Shown: positions 34,801-44,600 of the stretch, piece after piece
Position numbering within the stretch: the first letter of the stretch is position 1
Layout: every line of letters begins with the position of its first letter
Origin: Arctopsyche grandis
Taxonomy: Eukaryota; Arthropoda; Insecta; Trichoptera; Hydropsychidae
Direction: 5' to 3'
DNA: 64,000 nucleotides
Assembly (NCBI RefSeq): GCF_051622035.1
Contig: NC_135365.1
Coordinates: 4,516,501 to 4,580,500, forward strand
Program-made: the position numbers and the translations under genes
Notes under the pieces: model-generated
What the model was told of the DNA's origin: nothing
What the model saw: only the letters and a program-made list of their open reading frames with translations
The model's database searches: none

Positions 34801-37761
34801 GGCTCTGTTGTGGGACTTATTCTATTGTACCCTCCAGATGGGCGGTTTTTACCATTATAATTCATATGGTGGTTTGGCCGCGATCCGCCGTTGGCCTGGT
34901 AAGAATTGTGCCTGAAATCATACAAACATACACATGAAACGTTCTGCTTCCAAGTTCAAAGATAATGAATATCATATTATCGATATTGAAAGTTTATCGC
35001 ATCAAATAACGAATTGGACTTTGAAGTTTTTTTTTCATACAATCAATATCGTTATCGTATTATTTACGTATTATCGTATGAGTCAGATATTTCACCGTAT
35101 TTAAAATATTAGATATGATAATTCCGATGATTATTTGAATTTACAACGGTCAAAATGAATGTTTAGTTTTCAATCATTACCATTGAATCTTTTAGATTTA
35201 CATACATGTAGGATTGCAATTGAACGAAAGTCTATGGCTGAGAAAGGAATGTGAGAAGGGAATGAAAAGGGGCAGAGATATAACGGTTAGTCGCAGTTGG
35301 ACCTGTGCTCCGCGCGGTTGGTCGCTAAACCACCGCACGTGTCGTCTTAATAAACAACATGACTGAAAACGCACGTGTTTGATCTTCACCTCAACTGCCA
35401 CATCCCAACCGTGGTCCTGAACAGCGTCATCTGTCAGGAATCTCTACCACATACATATATACATTTATATGGAATTGTAAAATGTTTCTTCCTGTTTGTA
35501 TTTTTTGCAACTTAGTGTTATATTTAGTTGCTTTCTAGAATGGACTGATTTTAGTGGGTAGGATGGATTTTTGGTAATGGGTAATGCCAAAAATTATTTA
35601 ACTCTGATGATAGACGGTCCATTCGTATTTGATTGTTATTCAGATTTTGATAGCGGAGATAGATATACTAATAATTGTTGAGGATCAATTTTTATTTTAT
35701 TTTATATTGAATTTGAATCTATAACTCTTTATTTAACTTGTAAACAAACTCTACAATAGTAACAGTGAACTATTTATGAAAATGTATAGTAAAATATAAT
35801 GTCTTCAAATGTACTAAATAAGTAAATATGCATTTCATAAGTTGTATTACAAAGCGTTAATGCCGATATTTATTTTGAAAATTATGTCCAAGAGAAACAG
35901 ATGCTAAAATTGAACGTTCTATTTGCTAAAATGAAACACACTAAAGTGCTTCATTTGGTTTGGCTCAAAACCGGTTTGCATATTTGCATTATGTCGACAA
36001 CATTGCTTTTCCTTTGTGAAAATGTGACTGAAATAAAATAATTTTGAATTTTTGTCATAATTTACTTCAAATGCTCATCAAAAGCCTTTGTCATTTAGTT
36101 TGGTAAATAAAAATAAAATCTTTTAAAAAATACATGATTCAAATTTATAAACATTCTGTATGTGATAAATAGAGGTAGGATAGTCACAGTGCTATCCATT
36201 GTTCCATTGTAAATCCTTTGTAAAAAAGGTTCGGCAAACCTTTAACAATGCATTTACAACCTTTGAACAATACGCGGCACCTTCTGGGTCCGGTGACTAG
36301 TGATAAATACTGACGATCCATTGTTTTTGAAATTTTACCAAGCATCATAGTAAAAAAGTCAAAACTCTTTATTTATTTAAAATATATGGGGAAGGCGGCA
36401 CAGCCGATAGACTCACGGGGCTTGACTTATATAAATAATAAAATAAAAACAAAAATATTCATAACCATAATAAGATAAGAGAAAAAAAAGTAAACAAAAA
36501 AATACGAAATACGAGAAAATACCAAAATAAAAAAAAATTATTTGTAATTTTAAATAAACCAGATTGAACAAAAAAAATGCAATTTGACTTTTTATTGGAA
36601 TCCCGACATACAAATGTGTGATAATTTTATTCGACTTATAATTTATTCATTGATTGTAAACAAAAACAAAACTAATGTATATATGATACTGATCCAAAAC
36701 AAATGGAATCTGACTTATATTTTATTCACATCTCCGACAGGCAAAATGAATCTTAACTTTTCTCAGCTTATATATAATTTATTAATTGTAAACCAATTCA
36801 AATCGTACACAACCAAAACAAATGAAATCAGATTTATTTTATTGGTAACCCTTAACTTAACTTTTCTCTGCTTACAATTTATTAATCGAAAACAAAAACA
36901 AAAGTAATTTTTACAATACAAAACCAAAACAAATGAAATCAGATATTTTTCATTTCACATTCCCGATATACAAAATGTGTCTCAACTTTTCTCTGCTTTA
37001 CAATCTATAAATTGTAAATCAAAACAAAACCAATTTATATAATACCAAAACAAAACAAATGCAATCCGACTTTGTTTATTTGTTTCCCCGACATACAAAA
37101 TGTCCTTTATTTTCCTTGGCTGATAACTCATCGGTTGTGGACCAAAACAAAACCAATGTATACGATAGTGAACCAAAACAAATGCAATCCGATTTGTTTA
37201 TATTCGCGCATCCCAGTCATACATACAAATGTTGATTGTAGACAAATTTTAAAAATACCAAATCGAAACAAACGCAATCCGATTTTAATTCAATTTGAAT
37301 CCCAGACGTGCAAAATGTGTCCTAACTTTCGCAGGATTAAAATAATTGGTAACAAAAGATTTGAATAGCACTACAATGGTAATAAACAAAAACAACAGAA
37401 ACAAGTTTTGAAACGTGGTAGCCCTGCTTCGCGGAAACACGCTCATGTAAATAAAAGTGGATACGCGAAAGGCGTTCGGTTATAGGGTTATGGGGGTGTT
37501 TTGCGAGGATGGGGTCATCGTTCGTCGCTCGTCTTTCGTCGTTCTTCGGTCATCGGCCTTCGGGCTTCGGGCGAGAACGAAGCGTCAGTCGCAAACGTCA
37601 CGCGACGACAAATGCACAAGAGGGGGTGGCGGGGGGGCGCGCGCTCCGCTGCGGGGGGGGTGGCGGGGCGAAGGGGGCGTGAGGGGAGGGGAAGACAAGA
37701 CAAGGCAAAATGAAGGGGAAGGGAAAGGGGCGAAGAGGGCTCACCTGGTGGTGCGATCCAT
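31899..37761 (-). CDS. MCRIP1/2 (FAM195) homologue, three coding exons
   Basis: Exons on the - strand: 37761-37745 (17 nt, ATGGATCGCACCACCAG, donor GTGAGC), 34911-34737 (175 nt, acceptor TGATTTCAG, donor GTGATA) and 32027-31899 (129 nt, acceptor CCCGTTTCAG, stop TAG). Phases agree (17+175 = 192 nt) and the product has 106 aa. Family marks in order: NYNGKNRPSGGYNRISP (vertebrate MCRIP1 has YNGK followed by an SP-rich stretch), then HHDDLITYIFESWEKV (cf. HEENVRFIYEAWQGV), then VKYFQCPRPCANFTPFDLEA (cf. the conserved Y...PNP...F.PIDL block). Vertebrate MCRIPs are small regulators that bind the CtBP co-repressor under ERK control and associate with stress-granule proteins; whether this holds here is inference. 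The ATG has G at -3 and +4. Introns of 2.7-2.8 kb hold several repeats. Confidence 0.85.
32850..33125 (-). pseudogene. LINE endonuclease/reverse transcriptase C-terminal remnant (LINE family 3)
   Basis: The reverse complement reads as scattered frames with RWTKEVLEWYPRERVLGWPQ and GRGETRK, then an EAFSSGWPMA end. This is the characteristic C-terminal region of an insect LINE polyprotein (WTKKILEWYPR...GRP...EAF type). There are many stops. It lies within intron 2 of the MCRIP-like gene. Confidence 0.65.
33812..34150. mobile_element. Foldback-repeat copy with a nested ~170-bp hAT-like MITE
   Basis: The left part (GTCTACCTCACGGCACCGAA, CGAAAAAGCAAATATCGGAA) matches the arm of the foldback at 47330-47745. 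Nested at about 33942-34112 is an element with ends CAGTGGCATGCGATGAAG and, inverted, CAGTGGCGTGCGGTAAAAG, flanked by ATATAT on both sides. CAGTGGCR termini match the hAT family of 19527-22200. The right arm of the outer element is missing here. Confidence 0.65.
34397..34500 (+). repeat. 15-bp minisatellite, about seven units
   Basis: Consecutive units such as AGATAAGCGTCGCCT, AGATAAGTGTCGCCC, AGATGAGCGTCGCCT and AGATGAGCGTTGCCC, in the MCRIP-like intron 2. GC-richer than its surroundings. Confidence 0.85.
35207..35451 (+). mobile_element. Solo LTR, LTR family 4 (245 bp)
   Basis: The ends are TGTAGGATTGC and AATCTCTACCACA, with TG...CA polarity. Flanking 4-bp duplication TACA lies at 35203-35206 and 35452-35455. 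AATAAA lies at about 35350. It sits within MCRIP-like intron 1. The open frame on the - strand (35198-35401) is a shadow. Confidence 0.65.
36170..36299. mobile_element. 130-bp hAT-type MITE, copy 1
   Basis: Flanked by a perfect 8-bp duplication GTGATAAA (36162-36169 and 36300-36307). It begins TAGAGGTAGGATAGTCACAG and ends GGGTCCGGTGACTA. The interior is strongly palindromic: ATTGTAAATCCTTTGTAAAA is mirrored by an AATGCATTTACAACCTTTGA stretch. The same family occurs at 58750-58882. It has no coding capacity. Confidence 0.85.
36570..37345. repeat. Degenerate ~120-bp tandem satellite, about seven units
   Basis: The word AAAACAAATGSAATC recurs near 36571, 36699, 36819, 36930, 37054, 37177 and 37265. 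Each is followed by CCCGACATACAAAATGTG-like and ACTTTTCTCTGCTTAYAATT-like blocks. Spacing varies from about 88 to 128 bp. The array lies in intron 1 of the MCRIP-like gene and accounts for all open frames there. Confidence 0.75.
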
Positions 37762-37995
37762 GTCTGCGAATCCTTTGTTTTGGCGGCGGCAGGCTGGCAC
37801 TTGGCGATTGGCAATTGGCAATTGGCAGCTGGCTTGAACGGCCAGCGCACGTGCGAGTGCATTCACACTCTTTTCGCCACACCGCTGCTTTATTTTTACA
37901 AGGCCCGTTCTTAGCTTACATATCTCGTTTAGCTCGAGGATTTTACAAATGGGATTATTCCACACTCCAGCCAAATTCAACTGCGCTCTGCTAAA
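37762..37995 (-). promoter_or_regulatory. 5' UTR/promoter region of the MCRIP-like gene with three phased CCAAT boxes
   Basis: Upstream of the ATG, ATTGG occurs at 37807, 37814 and 37821 on the + strand. On the gene's strand this is three CCAAT boxes spaced exactly 7 bp apart, only about 45-65 bp from the start codon. GC-rich sequence continues into intron 1 (37450-37744), typical of a housekeeping promoter. The transcription start is not defined. Confidence 0.45.
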
Positions 37996-38263
37996 TTTAA
38001 AAAAAGAAAAAAAAGAAAAGAAATTAAATTATATTTTCGACATAAATAGTATAATATGTATGTACATACATACATAGATAAACAAAAGCTTGTATTTTCC
38101 TAGTACAGTATTTTAGTCAATATTTTTATTTAACAGCTAGTATAGGGCTGCCATACGACCCCGTTGACAGGGACATGTCCCAGTTTCGATGTCTGTGTCC
38201 CGGTGTCCCAGTCCGAGAGTCATTTGTCCCCGTCAATTTCAAAATTTAGACATTTAAAAAAAT

Positions 38264-38425
38264 TGTGGTGGCTCGCTTATACGACATGGTCGAGTTTGGT
38301 TGCCTTCCTGCGAGTGGGGACCAACCCGGCTGGGTTCGGAGAGCCGCTACTCACTCTGTCTTCAGCTGTCATATAATAAACACGTGCATTAACATGCCAG
38401 TCGTCTCATTCGTTCATCCTCCATA
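38264..38425 (+). mobile_element. 162-bp LTR-like element, copy 1
   Basis: Begins TGTGGTGGCTCGC and ends CATCCTCCATA, with a 4-bp duplication AAAT on both sides (38260-38263 and 38426-38429). It contains an ATAATAAACACG polyadenylation-type signal. A near-identical copy of exactly the same length lies at 41117-41278. Confidence 0.85.
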
Positions 38426-38892
38426 AAATTATTCAATTATTTTTTAATATCTATCGAACATGACCTTTTGAACCAAGAAATCTCAGGATGCACTCTCTAT
38501 ACTGTGGTCCAAAAAGGAAAGACGTTTACACGTCAACAATCGTACCCACATAATATCTAGGTAATTGGACTATTCGTCACATTGGGGTGGTCACAAAGAC
38601 AATTTTTGTCATGTCTAATATCTAATATGGATACGCGCGCGCATATTGGCAACACCGACAACGAGAGCGGCGGATGATGCCCACTGCCGGCCACTGCCCA
38701 ATTTTGCCAGCTGGCAACACCGACAATGACACTGACAAGTATGAAGCGCGCGCAGTTCGTTTACTGTCTGCTGATAATATCCGTTTGTTCTGTTTGTTTC
38801 TGATCGAAGAGGACTGATATTTTGATGTAAGTTTTTCAATACATAGTAAATATAATAGTAAATATCTAGGTATTCAAGCAACCCAGGCATAC

Positions 38893-39543
38893 ATGAAAAA
38901 ACTGAAAAAACACATGGACATTACGACGACACAAGTAGCAACATTTGAAAAAGATGTAGAGAATTTTTACAACGTTAGAATTAATTATTTGGCAAAGTGG
39001 TCAGTTCCACTGGCGAAATATGATGTTTTTTCATGGATGCTTCTCCATGAAGTATCCGAATGGGAACATGTTGAAAAAACTATTGCTTATTTAAGTGAAA
39101 TGGGAATATTGTTCACGGATTCAATCTATGAGGAAGTAAAGTATATGAAGTCATTTATCGAAAATAAAAAAGCCGAAGAATGGAAAACGAAAGATGTGCA
39201 TGATAAATGGTTATACTATTTCAAAAAAACTGAAGAGACAGAAAGAAAAGCTAATCTACTGAAAATGTGCCAATACTTGTTCGCCATCCCACCGCACAAT
39301 GCACATGTTGAACGTGTGTTGTCATTAATTAAAAATCAATGGACAGATGCGCGCAATTCGCTTTCTATTGACACAGTAAAAAGCATAATTCAATGTACTT
39401 TAAATTATAAAATGTCATGCATTGAATTCTATAATTATATAAAAGGGGAAAAAGAGTTACTTCAAAAAACGAAAACATCGAAAAAATATGATTGGGCAAA
39501 AAAGAGCGATGATAATGAAGTCACGGAAATCAGAGAAGAGTGA
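38893..39543 (+). pseudogene. hAT transposase C-terminal fragment
   Basis: 216 codons. The C-terminal half shows the hAT dimerisation signature LFAIPPHNAHVERVLSLIKN and QWTDARNSLSIDTVK, with the conserved Glu in HVERV. The upstream catalytic Asp region and the zinc finger are missing, so it is a truncated transposase that cannot act alone. The frame itself is open from ATG to TGA, and a ZBED/SCAND3-like relative is the most similar host-domesticated type. Confidence 0.78.
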
Positions 39544-39869
39544 AGGCGATAGAAGAATAGGCTACTGTACATGAAATAAAATATTAATGTAAGGTTTCAT
39601 TTAGTTAAATTTATTTGAATCGTCCAATTATCTATATTTATTTATTTTACATTTGGTACAGACGCTTCCACAAAAAAAACCTATTATCAATCTTTAAATT
39701 TTTCTTTCAATTCAATTTTTGTTTAGTTCCAATTACTTGTGTTGAAATGTTGTATTTTTTTTTTTTTTTTTTTTTAAGGGGGTTGTCCCCGTCGGTGCTC
39801 CGACACTTATGGCAGCCCTAAGCTAGTATCCATATTTCAGTATACAAATAAATAATAAAAGGTCAGTAA

Positions 39870-40071
39870 CAGTGGCGTACGGTGGATGCTAATGTTGAGT
39901 GTGCTGTGTATGAAAAACTGATTTTACGAAAGCGTAATTGAAAAATGCATGTCTAAAGAGCGAACAATCAACTTAATGTATAAATAATAATAAAGTTCGG
40001 TTTAAAACATGACATTGTTTTATTTTTTACATACACAGCACACCCAATATCAACACCACCGTACGCCGCTG
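39870..40071. mobile_element. 202-bp deletion derivative of the CAGTGGCG hAT
   Basis: The ends are CAGTGGCGTACGGTGG and its near-complement CCACCGTACGCCGCTG. The interior retains the transposase C-terminus and stop (AACTTAATGTATAAATAA) found at 22065-22080 in the full element. Flanking octamers GTCAGTAA and GTATTTAA agree at only 5 of 8 positions, so the duplication is eroded or the insertion is old. Confidence 0.75.
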
Positions 40072-40079
40072 GTATTTAA

Positions 40080-40980
40080 ACATAAATGCTCAGTATTAAT
40101 GTGAAATGATAAGTTTTATTTTGACGAATGGCCAGTCTTTGTTTTTGATTGGTATCAATACAAGGTTGGTACGATCTTGACAGATAATTCTATCCAACAG
40201 GCATTGTTATTTGTTCTCGCGAATGTACGTCAGATTTCCAATTTATTTTATACTCTCAATTTGTTATTTATACTAACATTTAATCAGAACCGCACCTTCC
40301 ATATGTGTGAATTTTATTTATTTTAAATTGGCACACATACAGAATAAAATATAATAAAAAAAGAAAGCATTGCAGTAAGACAAAAAATATACAAATATAA
40401 ATGAAAATATTATATTCGGTGTACAGTGAGCACCACATGGTAAATTGTAAATTGAATTGTGCAAATCACACTTGAAAATGGTGAAAAAGCTATTAAGGCG
40501 GATGGGAAGGAAGTAAAGTAGCAACCACTAACATGGTCGAATCGGTCTCAATTCACATAATGGCGACCGAAACTCGACCATGCCGTATGGCCCCATATGC
40601 TCCTTAAAATTATGCTTTTTTGTTTCTAGTTTTCAGATAATTACAAATTTTTGTAAAATGTTTACATACTGCATTATTCTTCCGATTCATATAGTTTCTT
40701 TAAAAAAAAATCCATTTGCATAGCAGCTTTAAGATAGTTAAGTTGTATTGTTTTTGACCAAAAAATTATAATATTTCAAAAGTAAATATATTTGTAAATA
40801 CTTCAAAAATTATTTTTTCTGCGGTGTATATTTTTACTAACACCGTATTGAATGGCAGACATATTTTGTTTATCTTAAAAGAACGCCTGTATAGTTTCAA
40901 AGAAAAAATCTACGATCTTCAACGTCAAGATACTCCAGCATTTTGCGGCCCACAGACCCAAAAAGTACAATTTTATTTAT
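40080..40980. other. Intergenic, little recognised
   Basis: At 40553-40590 the reverse complement (ATACGGCATGGTCGAGTTTC) resembles the 5' part of the 162-bp element, perhaps a diverged relative. The open frame at 40824-41096 is an artefact. Confidence 0.35.
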
Positions 40981-40984
40981 TTAT

Positions 40985-41116
40985 TTTATTCATATACACA
41001 TGCCAGGAAAGTTTAACAAGTAAACCCCAATACGCTTTCCTGGCCAATTACGAACAATTATACAGTATTATAGAGAAAGTGGGTAGCATTTTATAATATC
41101 AGCAAATTCGAGATAC
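40985..41116 (-). mobile_element. SINE tail fragment
   Basis: Contains the inverted hairpin tail (complement of CCAGGAAAGCGTATTGGGGT) and a short piece of body with GTAGCATTTTATAATATCAG. It is cut at 41116 by the 162-bp element. Confidence 0.65.
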
Positions 41117-41278
41117 TGTGGCGGCTCGCTTATACGACATGGTCGAGTTTGGTTGCCTTCCTGCGAGTGGGAACCAACTCGGCTGGGTTCGGAGAGCCAC
41201 TACTCACTCTGCCTTTAGCTATCATATAATAAACACGTGCATTAACATGCCAGTCGTCTCATTCGTTCATCCTCCATA
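41117..41278 (+). mobile_element. 162-bp LTR-like element, copy 2
   Basis: TGTGGCGGCTCGC to CATCCTCCATA, flanked by ATAC at 41113-41116 and 41279-41282. Differs from copy 1 at only a handful of positions. TG at the 5' end, a 4-bp duplication and an internal AATAAA suggest a very short LTR, but the 3' end is TA rather than CA. Confidence 0.85.
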
Positions 41279-41282
41279 ATAC

Positions 41283-41659
41283 TTATAAACTCAAATTTGT
41301 AAAAAAAATGGTCCATACACAATAATTTTGAATAGCGATTTTTCTGGACACTGATTTTTGCGAATATCAATTATTCCGTACATAAAAATTTCCGAACCAG
41401 ATACTATTTTTAGCCAATTTTTATTTCTAAGTAAACATTGACTTGCTAAACTTGACCGATTTCAAGTATGTATAATAAATTTCATATTTGAATATTTTTA
41501 ATAAAGTCACTACTGTAGCATTTGTATGAATACAAATTGATAATCAAAAATGTAAGCGTTTAATTTAATTTTCATTAAAAATTTGGTTTGGGATTAATGT
41601 AAGATTATGGCCAAAATTGTAGGCGCACTTGCTTGTAGTGTTTGACAGCTGTCGGCGTC
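41283..41659. promoter_or_regulatory. Upstream region of THOC1
   Basis: AT-rich sequence between the 162-bp element and the THOC1 ATG. No TATA box or defined initiator could be identified, but the promoter should lie here, probably close to 41620-41655. Confidence 0.3.
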
Positions 41660-44600
41660 ATGTCTGACGTTGCCGCATTAAATTTTGACAATTTGCGGGA
41701 ACGCTATAAGGTAAACCACTTCAATCGATACTCCATCCTCAATTTAAAACACAATTGTAATTTAGAAATCGTATAAATGTCCCTCAATCCATACTCACAA
41801 TTGAGGTTATGTTTGCGTTAGGTATCTCTTCGAAGACGCTCTGTGCAAGAATCCGGCGAAGGCGACTGGACCGATTGGGCCGAGTGGGAAGAATGGGGTG
41901 CTGCATCCGGAAGCAGCAACGGGCGATGTGCTTTGGAACAAGCATTCCGAGAAGTGCTGCTCGAGCTCCTTCTGAAGCAATCCAACCAGCAAGAGCTGCC
42001 TGTGAAGCTCGAGCGGTTTGTCGATTTATGCGTGGAGTGCTGTCGGAGGGAGCTCGTCTCTCCGACTATGCCCGTCGTCCTCCTCGGAGATATCTTCGAC
42101 GCTATTACCCTCGACAAGTGTGAGAAGCTCTTTGACTACGTCGAATCCGGCGTCAACACTTGGAAAGAAGACTTGTTCTTTGTCGCCTGCAAGAATAATT
42201 TACTGAGAATGTGCAACGATCTCCTCCGACGACTGTCTCGCTCTCAAAATACTATATTCTGCGGTAGAATACTGCTGTTCTTGGCTAAGTTTTTCCCGTT
42301 CTCCGAGCGTTCCGGTTTGAATATAGTATCAGAGTTTAATTTAGACAATATAACGGAACTTGGAGGTGACGGCGATTTTAAAGATACGCACGATGAGGAC
42401 GAACCTCCGGAAACAAGCAAGAAGAGCGGTATTACGATAGATTATAATTTGTACTGCAAGTTTTGGGCTTTGCAAGATTTTTTCAGGAATCCTAATCTAT
42501 GTTACAACAAAGTTCAATGGAAGACTTTTGCATCCGTAAGCAATTTTATTCACTTTGCATATATCAATCTTACGTGTGGCATTTTAAAAATTTTTACTAC
42601 TTGTATTACTTACAGCACTCTTCGTGTGTTCTATCGGCATTTAGCTCTTACAAATTGGAAGCTGTACAATTGAAAGATCCGTTGACTAAAAAGCGGACTG
42701 CCATGGCGATGGATGTAGACGTTAGAGAAGACCAGGAGAAGCATTATTTCGCAAAATTTTTAACCAATCAAAAGCTTCTCGAATTGCAGTTGTCCGATTC
42801 AAATTTCCGTAGATGCATTTTAGTACAATTTCTCATATTATTTCAATATTTACAATCTTCAGTTAAATTTAAAATGTAAGTTCCTCATACAATATACTAT
42901 AAATTGCAATCTTATACATATTAGATTTGATTTGAACTTCTTTTAATAGGGAATCGTTTGAGCTTAAGTCGGACCAAACCGATTTTGTCAAAGAAACGAC
43001 CGATTTAGTCTTTAAATTGATAGCTGAAACGCCACCGGATGGAAACAGTTTTGTAAGTCGTGTAAAACATATTCTGAAACGAGAGGAATTGTGGAATAAT
43101 TGGAAGAATGATGGATGTCCAGGTATTTTGAATAATTCTAATAAAATAATTACAATGTTTTTAATTTGATTGATGTATATTGTTTTATTTAGAGTTTAAG
43201 AAATTGAAAGCCAACATTCCAGTCGATACTAATAGTAACGAAGATACAAGAAAAATACTCAAACCGCGAAGAAAGCGATTATTAGGTGATATCATAAAGG
43301 ATTATGATAACCAAGGCAAATACTATATGGGAAAGTATGTTTTCAATTTATATTTGTATATTTTTTTAATTTTACATAGATATATACCATTAAGGCCTAA
43401 CAGGTAAACCCTAATGCGCCTTCCTAGACAATTAATTACAAACATTGCAGCATTTTTTATTACATAAATCGCTGTATTCTGAGAGACTGAAGAAGACGAT
43501 ACTAACAATTAATGAATTAATCCATAGAGACATCTATGGATTTAGATTTGTACATAATTTTTTACATCTTGTACATAAATCAAATTCAGATATTTGTAAC
43601 ATAGCGGGTAGGGTGGTTTTTTTAGCCAATCTGATGGAGCAACCATTTCAAAAATCAAATCAGACTCTGATAGGAAACGATCGACTTGGACTCACAAATA
43701 TCCAAGTCTGGCCGGCAGTATTAAAGATTAGCATGGGATCGAACCCGGTAACCTCTCGGTGCTAAACATAAATGCAACCACAAAGCAATACTGCTGGCTT
43801 ATTTTATTTATTTATTTTTTTACATATATACCAGGAAGGCCTTACAGGTAAACCCCAATGCGCCTTCCTGGCCAATTACAAATTACAATTACAATGCAGC
43901 ATTTTTATATATGTAAGTCACTGAATTACGAGACACTGAAAAACTCGCAAATCAATGAGACATCTATCAAATTGTACACAAACTTATTTACTGCACATTA
44001 ATCAATCACAAATTATAGGTGACATATTGTATAGGAAGGATTTAGGTCAATTTTTTCCGGGAACCGTTTCAACAATGAAATCAGAGAAAATTGGCGAACT
44101 CTGATAGGAAACGATCAACCTGAAGTCACAAATCCAGATCTGACCAACAGCATTCTCTAAAAAATTCATTTTCACTCGAGGCCCGGCCTGGGATCGAACC
44201 CGGCGCCTCTCGACGCTAAGCAGAAGCTTAACGACCGAGCTATGCTGCTGGCTATGTATTATGTATTATTTAAATTTTAATCATTATTTTTGGTTCTAGC
44301 AATGAATTGACGAAGCTTTGGAATCTGTGCCCTGATAATTTAGAGGCTTGCAAAGGAAAAGATAGAGATTTCCTTCCATCTTTAGGTGCTTATAGTTTCC
44401 TCATTGATTCAATCTTAATATGTATATTGAAGTTATAACTATTTTGAAGCATTTTTACAGATTCGTATTTAGCCGAGGCCATCGATCAAGTTGAGCGAGG
44501 AGTCGAAGGAGACAATCGTGTCGTAACTGATGGTAATTTTGGATGGCGTGCTCTTCGTTTGTTGGCCTGTCGTAGTCCTCATTTTTTCACCCACAGCAGC

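Larger units (their letters stand above)
38143..39820 (+). mobile_element. hAT transposon, internally deleted, second family
   Basis: A perfect 8-bp duplication, AGCTAGTA, lies at 38135-38142 and 39821-39828. Both ends begin TAGGGCTGCCATA (13-bp perfect inverted repeat). Total 1678 bp, including a 162-bp nested element at 38264-38425. Only the C-terminal part of a transposase remains. Confidence 0.9.

Noticed and set aside
37515-37882. Open frames of 94-126 codons on both strands around the MCRIP promoter
   Set aside because: Low-complexity products from a GC-rich island, overlapping in all frames. Only the 17-nt coding exon at 37745-37761 fits a gene model.
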